From: Bin80 sp026708685
Lineage (GTDB): Bacteria > Bacteroidota > Rhodothermia > Rhodothermales > Bin80
Direction of reading: 5' to 3'
Length of the DNA: 64,000 bases
NCBI GenBank assembly: GCA_965200955.1
Contig: OZ241742.1
Span: forward strand, 2,852,001 to 2,916,000
Shown here: positions 58,067 through 64,000 of the stretch, one piece after another
How the letters are laid out: each line of letters opens with the position of its first letter
Numbering within the stretch: the first letter of the stretch is position 1
Notes under the pieces: generated by a model
What the model saw: only the letters and a program-made list of their open reading frames with translations
Told to the model about the DNA's origin: nothing
The model's database searches: none
Translations under genes and position numbers: made by a program

Positions 58067-60973
58067 ATGCCGAACAATTCCGAAAAGATTATCAACGCCA
58101 AACTTGCTGAGTGCTTACGCACCCGCCTCCCCAACTGGAGTGTAGGAGCTGAGCAGACCAATGTGTTGGTCGAAAAGAAGAAGCAGCCAGATCTCGTTGT
58201 GTCCCATGCCAGTGGTCTCACGGTGATCATGGAGACAGAATTCTCCCCAGCAACCACAGTGGAAACAGATACGATCCATCGATTAGGGAAGACGATACGG
58301 AATACTGGTGAAGAAGTGGAACAATGCATTGCAGTCAAGTTGCCCGTATCGCTCCGTAAGGCGGAACAAGGAGATCTTGATTCTGCAATACAAGAATCTC
58401 GTTATTTTTATGCAGTATTTACCTTTGACGGGAAAGAAGAATTATATGGACACACAGATCGATGGCCAGGTAGTGGTTGGATTGAAGGCGGATTAGATGA
58501 TCTGGCCAATTGTGTGGAAACGGTGGCATTATCGGAGCGACGAGTCGCAAAAGGAGTGAAAATTCTAGAAGACGGCGTAAGTCGGGCAGCTGGATATTTA
58601 CAAGTTCATGCACCCGAATATATTCTGATGCATCTTGCCGATAAGCTCTATCAACAAAAAGGAGAGCAGACCACCCGAATGTCCATGGCAATCTTGGCGA
58701 ATGCCGTGATCTTTCATATGCGCCTTGCCCGCTACTTCAAAGAAATAAAACCACTCGCCCATTATAGAAATGAACTTGGAACCATCATTCAGTCCCATGT
58801 GATTCAAGCATGGCGTGAAATTCTTCGCATCAATTATTGGCCCATTTTTAGTCTGGCATCGGATATATTTTTAATCTTACCAGAACGAGATGCACAGAAA
58901 GTAATTCATCTGCTTGAAGAGATGTCCGCCCAATTAGAACATTTTGGTGCCACAGATATTCAGGATCTGTCGGGTCGGATGTTTCAGCAATTGATTACAG
59001 ACCGTAAGTTTTTAGCTACATTTTATACCCTCCCCACATCAGCTACACTTCTGGCAGAATTAGCGGTATCTCGCTTGGATGTAGACTGGTCAAGTCCCGA
59101 AAAGATGACTTCTGTGAAGATGGCTGATCTTGCCTGTGGAACCGGTGCATTATTAGGGGCTACCTATCAAGCACTCACATTACGGCATAGGCGAACAGGA
59201 GGAGATGATGGGTTGCTACATGCGAAGATGATGGAGTCGGTCTTCACGGCGGCCGATATCATGCCCTCTGCTGTTCATCTGACAGCGGCTACGCTGTCTG
59301 GAATGCATCCCGAAAAACCATATGGACATACTCGAATTATCAATATGCCGTATGGAGACAATATCAATGGAAACGGCGTATCCATTGGCTCTCTGGATCT
59401 GATGGAGGCCGATGAAACCCGAGCGATCTTTGGTACAGGTAGACAAGCTTTAACGGGGCAAGGAGCCGTGACTGATGACGGTGAGGATGCCGTTGTTGAA
59501 GTCCCCCATGGCTCTATGGACTTAGTGATCATGAACCCACCGTTTACTCGCCCCACCAATCACGAAGCTACCAATGTGCCAATTCCATCGTTTGCGGGAT
59601 TTAGTACGAAGAAAGAAGAGCAGGCAAAAATGTCGGACCGCCTCAAAGAAATCAGGCATGGCTTGAGTGATCCAGCGGGTCATGGTAATGCGGGGCTTGC
59701 CTCCAATTTTATTGATCTGGCCCATGCCAAACTGCGCCCCGGCGGAGTGTTAGCACTGGTATTACCTGCAACATTCATGCAGGGAAAATCGTGGGAAAAT
59801 GCACGTAAACTGTTACGTCGGCACTATCAGGATATTCTCGTTGTTGGCATTGCAACCGATGGCAATACGGATAGAGCTTTCTCGGCAGATACTGGCATGG
59901 CAGAAGTTTTAGTGGTGGCCACGCGAAACGACAGTCATCATGTTCAAGAAAAAAACATCTTTATTACGAATCTATGGCGTAGACCTGCTATGCAGATTGA
60001 AGCTACCGTTATGGCGGATCGGATTGAATCTGCTCGACTAAACGAAAGCGAAGAAGTGGGAAGTATTACATTGACAGTTAAAGAGGATGCTGGTAACTTC
60101 TTTCGCTCAAATGATTGGAGTGGACTTGGGATCAAAGAATCTTCGTTAGTCGTGCTGATGCATTCACTCGTTCAAGGTCGTCTGTTATTACCGAGAATGG
60201 TAGACTCCTTGACCATCCCAACATGTAGACTCTCTGAACTGGGTCATCGTGGTTTATTGAGCAGAGATATCAGTGGACGAAACAGTGATGGAACACCGCG
60301 TGGTCCTTTTGACATCAAGATGCTTACGGGTCAATCTCCTGAATATCCCGTTTTGTGGGGACATGATGCCACTCGGGAGCAACAACTGATTATAGAACCT
60401 GACCAACAAGGGATCAGCCGTAATGGTTACAGGAGAGAGGCGGCTGAAGTATGGAATAAAACAGCATCCCGTTTACACTTTAATGTAGATTTTCGAGTCA
60501 ATTCGCAACCACTGGTTGCATGCATAACAGAAAAGCCATCCTTAGGAGGAAGAGCTTGGCCAAATTTTTTGACCGATAAGAAATGGGAAATTCCACTGGT
60601 CCTATGGGCCAATACAACCCTTGGGCTCATTACCTTCTGGTGGATTGGAACCCGGCAACAACAGGGGCGATCTGTCGTATCTCTTTCACGTATGCCTGAG
60701 TTATTCACTATTGATCCCCGTCGCTTGACCAACGATCAATGCATCCTTTGCGAAACTATTTTTGACGATTTCCGAGACAAGAAATTTCTTCCGGCCAATG
60801 AAGCCTACCAGGATGATCTACGCAAAGAGTTAGATCGTGAAGTATTGGTCACCGTCTTGGGCTTTGATAAGAAACGATTAGAAAACTTAGATATCCTGCG
60901 TCAACATTGGTGCACTGAACCCAGTGTTCATGGAGGCAAATCAACTAGGCCCAGATCTCGTGAAGATATTTGA
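58067..60973 (+). CDS. N-6 adenine methylase-type fusion protein, mosaic family member 4
   Basis: 968 residues from ATG 58067 (MPNNSEKIIN); the frame is open to 58040. Architecture as in the others: PDLVV...METEF nuclease-like N-terminus, LACGTGALLG, MNPPFTRP, divergent recognition region from about residue 620, conserved end (EPSVHGGKSTRP). The 5' half is similar to but clearly diverged from members 2 and 3. The segment at 60497-60812 is almost identical to member 3. The recognition regions of members 3 and 4 are alignable (both begin NLWRRP.MQIEATV) but differ at many positions, so they may have related targets. Confidence 0.85.
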   Translation: MPNNSEKIINAKLAECLRTRLPNWSVGAEQTNVLVEKKKQPDLVVSHASGLTVIMETEFSPATTVETDTIHRLGKTIRNTGEEVEQCIAVKLPVSLRKAEQGDLDSAIQESRYFYAVFTFDGKEELYGHTDRWPGSGWIEGGLDDLANCVETVALSERRVAKGVKILEDGVSRAAGYLQVHAPEYILMHLADKLYQQKGEQTTRMSMAILANAVIFHMRLARYFKEIKPLAHYRNELGTIIQSHVIQAWREILRINYWPIFSLASDIFLILPERDAQKVIHLLEEMSAQLEHFGATDIQDLSGRMFQQLITDRKFLATFYTLPTSATLLAELAVSRLDVDWSSPEKMTSVKMADLACGTGALLGATYQALTLRHRRTGGDDGLLHAKMMESVFTAADIMPSAVHLTAATLSGMHPEKPYGHTRIINMPYGDNINGNGVSIGSLDLMEADETRAIFGTGRQALTGQGAVTDDGEDAVVEVPHGSMDLVIMNPPFTRPTNHEATNVPIPSFAGFSTKKEEQAKMSDRLKEIRHGLSDPAGHGNAGLASNFIDLAHAKLRPGGVLALVLPATFMQGKSWENARKLLRRHYQDILVVGIATDGNTDRAFSADTGMAEVLVVATRNDSHHVQEKNIFITNLWRRPAMQIEATVMADRIESARLNESEEVGSITLTVKEDAGNFFRSNDWSGLGIKESSLVVLMHSLVQGRLLLPRMVDSLTIPTCRLSELGHRGLLSRDISGRNSDGTPRGPFDIKMLTGQSPEYPVLWGHDATREQQLIIEPDQQGISRNGYRREAAEVWNKTASRLHFNVDFRVNSQPLVACITEKPSLGGRAWPNFLTDKKWEIPLVLWANTTLGLITFWWIGTRQQQGRSVVSLSRMPELFTIDPRRLTNDQCILCETIFDDFRDKKFLPANEAYQDDLRKELDREVLVTVLGFDKKRLENLDILRQHWCTEPSVHGGKSTRPRSREDI
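60497..60812. repeat. 0.32-kb near-identical block, copy in member 4
   Basis: Partner of 57524-57839. Confidence 0.9.
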
Positions 60974-61286
60974 ATGCCCAATGATCAGCGAATCAATCTG
61001 AGCATTAACACCAATGAAGACTATCCAACCAACGAACTCAAAAGTAAAAAGAATTCGCCTTATTCAACCGTATAGGAAACTCATCGGACATACCACTCTC
61101 ATTCGGACCCTTCAATACCCAGTAATCAACGCTTAAAATCCGTCATCATGCTTCATGGCGGTATTTCTACTCAAACGCTGAGCGTCTAGTGAAAAGACTC
61201 ACTGAAGTGTTAAAGGTGTTACCATGATAAGGCCAAGCAACTCCATTGAGTGTGTAGACGGCTCAGGGCTGAAATGCAATGAAGAA
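60974..61286. other. Convergent intergenic region
   Basis: About 310 bp after the methylase array. Nothing recognisable; no convincing terminator was found. Confidence 0.4.
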
Positions 61287-61820
61287 TTACCACCCCGTAC
61301 GCTTGCGGAGATTCGAAATGTGAGCTATATGATGAAGTCCATGCCAAGCGTAAATCATCAGAAATGCTTGACAGCTACGCTCGCCATCCTCTGGGTGCAA
61401 GACCTTTCGTTTCCAGTCATTTTCATCCATTGACCTCAAAAGCCTACACCAGCGTGTGTGAAGTGCATCAATAAGTTGAAGTGATACTTCAACTGGAGCA
61501 TCATAATCGTCTTTCAAATTAGCCCATGCGTCCTGATCGTATGTTTTAATTTCAGGAAAATCTTCTGTTAAGGCCCACTTAAAGCGGACATAAGCATTCA
61601 GATGGCTGTCCGCGATATGGTGAACTAGTTGGCGAATTGTCCAACCATCAGGCCTGTAGGGAGTATCCAACTGAGCATCATTCAAACCATCTAAGGCTTC
61701 ACGCAATAATGCGGGTGTAAAAGCAATCTTATCAATGCAATTGTTTCTCTCCAAATCAGAGATGTCCTCTGGTAACTCTGGAGCTCCGATGGGATAGCGT
61801 AATGGATCAGTTAATGACAT
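61287..61820 (-). CDS. YfiT/DinB-family metal-dependent protein
   Basis: 177 residues. DinB-like four-helix fold. RYPIGAPELPEDISDLERN matches the YfiT N-terminus (GKF-like), DGWTIRQLVHHIADSHLNAY carries the first metal His pair, and a C-terminal WHGLHHIAHISNLRKRTGW carries the other ligands. Relatives include Bacillus YfiT, described as a putative metal-dependent hydrolase or bacillithiol S-transferase (BstA). Substrate unknown. The gene converges on methylase member 4. Confidence 0.85.
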   Translation of the reverse strand: MSLTDPLRYPIGAPELPEDISDLERNNCIDKIAFTPALLREALDGLNDAQLDTPYRPDGWTIRQLVHHIADSHLNAYVRFKWALTEDFPEIKTYDQDAWANLKDDYDAPVEVSLQLIDALHTRWCRLLRSMDENDWKRKVLHPEDGERSCQAFLMIYAWHGLHHIAHISNLRKRTGW

Positions 61821-61929
61821 TGTGTCTTTCGGGGGAAAGAATGAAGAATTTGTAACAAACGAAGATTAAATTATGGGAATTATATCGCAAAGTAACAACG
61901 GATATACGGATCCAGAGTAACCAATGGAT

Positions 61930-62121
61930 TCATTTTTTAGAATCTTTACGAGCTTTGGGTAAGTCAATGGGTTGAAACACTGCTTTACGCATGGTCTCAA
62001 TGTCTACACCCGGCATATCAAACTCCTCATTCAACTCCTCCTGCGAAGGTTGGTAGTCTGGGGGCTTAATGTCCAACTTTGCCCTTTTGATGCGTGACTT
62101 GGTTTTTTTCTCTTTCTTCAT
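61930..62121 (-). CDS. Small charged hypothetical protein
   Basis: 63 residues, Lys-rich N-terminus (MKKEKKTKSRIKRAK), an acidic middle (PSQEELNEEFDMPG) and a basic tail. No homologous family is recognised. It lies between the YfiT-like gene and the phase-variable methylase gene on the same strand. The AGGACAATC just before its ATG resembles a ribosome-binding site (AGGA), which supports it as a real gene. Confidence 0.55.
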   Translation of the reverse strand: MKKEKKTKSRIKRAKLDIKPPDYQPSQEELNEEFDMPGVDIETMRKAVFQPIDLPKARKDSKK

Positions 62122-62149
62122 TTTAGATTGTCCTCATTCATTATTATGA

Positions 62150-64000
62150 TTAGTATATCATATTGATAGTTTCAGACATTCGTCGCCTGTTTACTGAAAG
62201 TTTTTGTTTCAATCTGTGTTCTTGCTCAATAATTTCAGTAAACATTTTTAGTTCGGAATCATTAGGGATTACAATACGGATACGGCATAACTGTCCCCAG
62301 TTGAGATTGGCTCTGACTGCTCCATGGCGTGTATCATACGCTCGAATAATTTTGAGATATTCTTCTGTTTTTAGCAGATAGCAAAGATATTCCGAAGGCA
62401 ATTTATCTGGGTTTTTTGGTGAAAAAACAACGTAAGCGGATGAAATTATATGTTTAATATACCCCCCCCCGATCCAGTTTTGGCACAACACCAATGGATC
62501 CAACATTGACACGATGAGGATTGTAAACAATGTCTCCGCCTTGAACAGCAATGTACTTCTGTTTTATTTCATATCCCTTTTTCTCCTCGTTTTCAAAAAT
62601 ACCATTAGTATTGCTGACGCCTAATATCAGATAATTTTGATCTGGATTATTTGAAGGCGTTAATTTTGAACCACTTTGTTTAATATGATCCCCAAGAAGT
62701 TCTAAATTTCTAGGAACAGAAGTATGTGGAAACACCTCTTTGTAATCATAACACCAAAGAGAGTAATCATTAGATTCAACATCACTCTTTTCTGCAGTAA
62801 CAACGTCAATGGACAAGTTCTTGGATGGATTTCTGACCCCTTCAAGTGCATCAGGAAGATCATTTTTCTCAATAGACTTTTTTCGTGCACCAAATGTATG
62901 TCCTACATCCTGAACCACAAAAAAGAATGAACGCTCACGAGTACCGTTTTTACGGAAGCAAAGAATGCTGGTTTTAGTTGGAGTATATGGCTCAAACAAT
63001 CTTCTAGGAAGTGAAACGATACTTATATCCTTGGTTGTACGGCACAATAGTTCCCTAACCTTTCCAACAGATCCACCATCTGTTAGAAAATCCTCCTTGA
63101 TCAAAATAGCAGCTCTACCATCTGGCTTAAGTGCGTCAAGACAATGCTGTACGGAGATCGCATCGCCATCCTCTGTCGGTATATCATAAAGATTTCCATG
63201 TCGCGTTTTTTGAGAGTAAGGAGGATTTGTAAGAATCACATCATACTTGCCTAAGTTCCAGTCACGACTGGCAAAACTATCTCTTTTTATGATATTGCTA
63301 TTGCCATCGCCATATAAAATCATATTCATTTTAGCAACTCTGGCAGTGTTAGCTATCTCACAGCCGTAGACAGTTTCATTTTTAAGTATTTTAAGAATTG
63401 GTTCTGTTTTTTTTGTTCTGAGGGAGATATAACGAAAAGCTTCAATTAAAAATCCTCCAGTTCCGCAAAAAGGATCATAAATCTTTTCTCCTATTTGCGG
63501 ATCTACCATACTTACCATAGTGCGAACTATGTTTCTTGGAGTGAAATACTCACCTAAATCTTTGATTTTGATCCCCTGATACGCATTTTTGAGAAAATAC
63601 TCAAAAGCATCACCCTTAACATCAGAGTCTGTACCAGTAAAATTTAGTTTTGATAATTGCTCCACGATCTCATGAAAAATCTCAGCAGATTGAATTGGAA
63701 ATTCTGTGCCAAAGATTGAACCATAACGTTTATTCATTTCCTGCCAAATTACGCTCTTTGCGTAGTCTAAGCAGTCTATTGCATTCTTGCCAGTAAGATT
63801 TGTCCAGCGAAGGTGTGATGGAAGCGGAGTTTCTGAGCCAGCATGTTCCCTAAGCAAACAAAGTTCGTCCATCAACTTCAAAAACAGAATATCTGAAAAA
63901 GCACCAAACCGTTCTAATCCAGCCTGTAACCCAGCTTCTCGCAGAAGATCGGACTGTCGCTTGAAAATTTTAATCAACTCATTTCTTGAAATCTGAACAT
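62150..64000 (-). CDS. Type I-like N-6 methylase with fused specificity segment, split by a G9 tract; 5' end outside window
   Basis: The frame is open from the window edge: the first visible codons read VQISRNELIKIF, so the true start is probably just outside. HsdM-type methylase: EYFTPRNIVRTMVSMV, motif I YDPFCGTGGFLIEA, motif IV TNPPYSQKTRHG. Then a specificity-like stretch QGGDIVYNPHRVNVGSIGVV. At G9 (62470-62462) the frame runs into a TAA at 62454. Removing one G (G8) or adding two joins it to the frame encoding YIKHIISSAYVVFSPKNPDKLP and ending at 62150, which continues the same recognition domain (SSAYVVF, SEYLCYLL). The product would be about 605 visible residues. It thus appears OFF in this copy. 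Any restriction subunit would lie outside the window. Confidence 0.85.
62462..62470 (-). repeat. G9 tract, candidate phase-variation switch
   Basis: Nine G on the coding strand at the junction of two frames that together encode one methylase-specificity protein. G9 gives a stop six codons on; G8 or G11 restores the reading frame, and G10 leads to another early stop. Confidence 0.85.

Noticed and set aside
43929..60973. BREX, DISARM or classical type I systems for the methylase array
   Set aside because: No PglZ, BrxC, DrmA, helicase, HsdS or HsdR-like genes adjoin the array.

Overview
The window looks like a chromosome segment of a Bacteroidota/Rhodothermota-type (FCB group) bacterium. Three secreted or outer-membrane genes carry hallmarks of that group: two proteins end in type IX secretion (T9SS) sorting domains with the YPNPF motif, and a TonB-dependent receptor has an N-terminal carboxypeptidase-like regulatory domain. 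This is an inference from family distribution, not from a marker gene. No rRNA or tRNA gene was seen.

Layout. (1) 0-22 kb is an accessory, decaying defence and mobile-element island. It holds a partial IS1634-type transposase, four dispersed paralogues of one AAA ATPase family, a wrecked IS110 transposase, an apparently ORF-less group II intron, a PARIS-like AriA/AriB pair, and a minus-strand cluster of a broken UvrD-like helicase, a PHP-SMC ATPase (TrlF/Ppl-like) and an AlbA_2/HATPase protein. Two segmental duplications (about 0.36 kb and 0.68 kb) show how it was rearranged. (2) 22-29.3 kb is a conserved minus-strand housekeeping block: cysteine desulfurase, a DUF2064 nucleotidyl/glycosyltransferase, thrB, thrC, purM, plsY and gpsA, several overlapping by a few bases. 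(3) 29.3-34.8 kb holds two genes broken by single in-frame stops (an SRPBCC protein and a DUF262/DUF1524 GmrSD-like defence protein), a MerC-like protein, a small membrane protein and pdxH. (4) 34.8-43.7 kb looks like a phosphate-handling group: ppk1, a TonB receptor with a Pho-box-like triple repeat upstream, a T9SS-sorted secreted protein and a Na/phosphate symporter. (5) 43.9-61 kb contains four paralogous proteins of about 965 residues with an N-6 adenine methylase core. They are mosaics of one another, with near-identical 5' halves in copies 2 and 3, near-identical 3' ends in copies 3 and 4, and divergent putative target-recognition regions. They flank a 1.5-kaa spondin/Calx-beta surface protein. 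(6) 61-64 kb holds a YfiT/DinB-like protein, a small basic ORF, and a type I-like methylase fused to a specificity-like segment, split by a G9 tract that looks phase-variable.

The strongest candidates for something undescribed are the mosaic methylase array at 43.9-61 kb (apparently swapping DNA-recognition modules by gene conversion), the poly-G-switched methylase-specificity fusion at the right edge, and the expanded AAA ATPase family in the left island. How the methylase proteins act (methylation alone, or with cleavage through a degenerate nuclease-like N-terminus) cannot be read from sequence alone.
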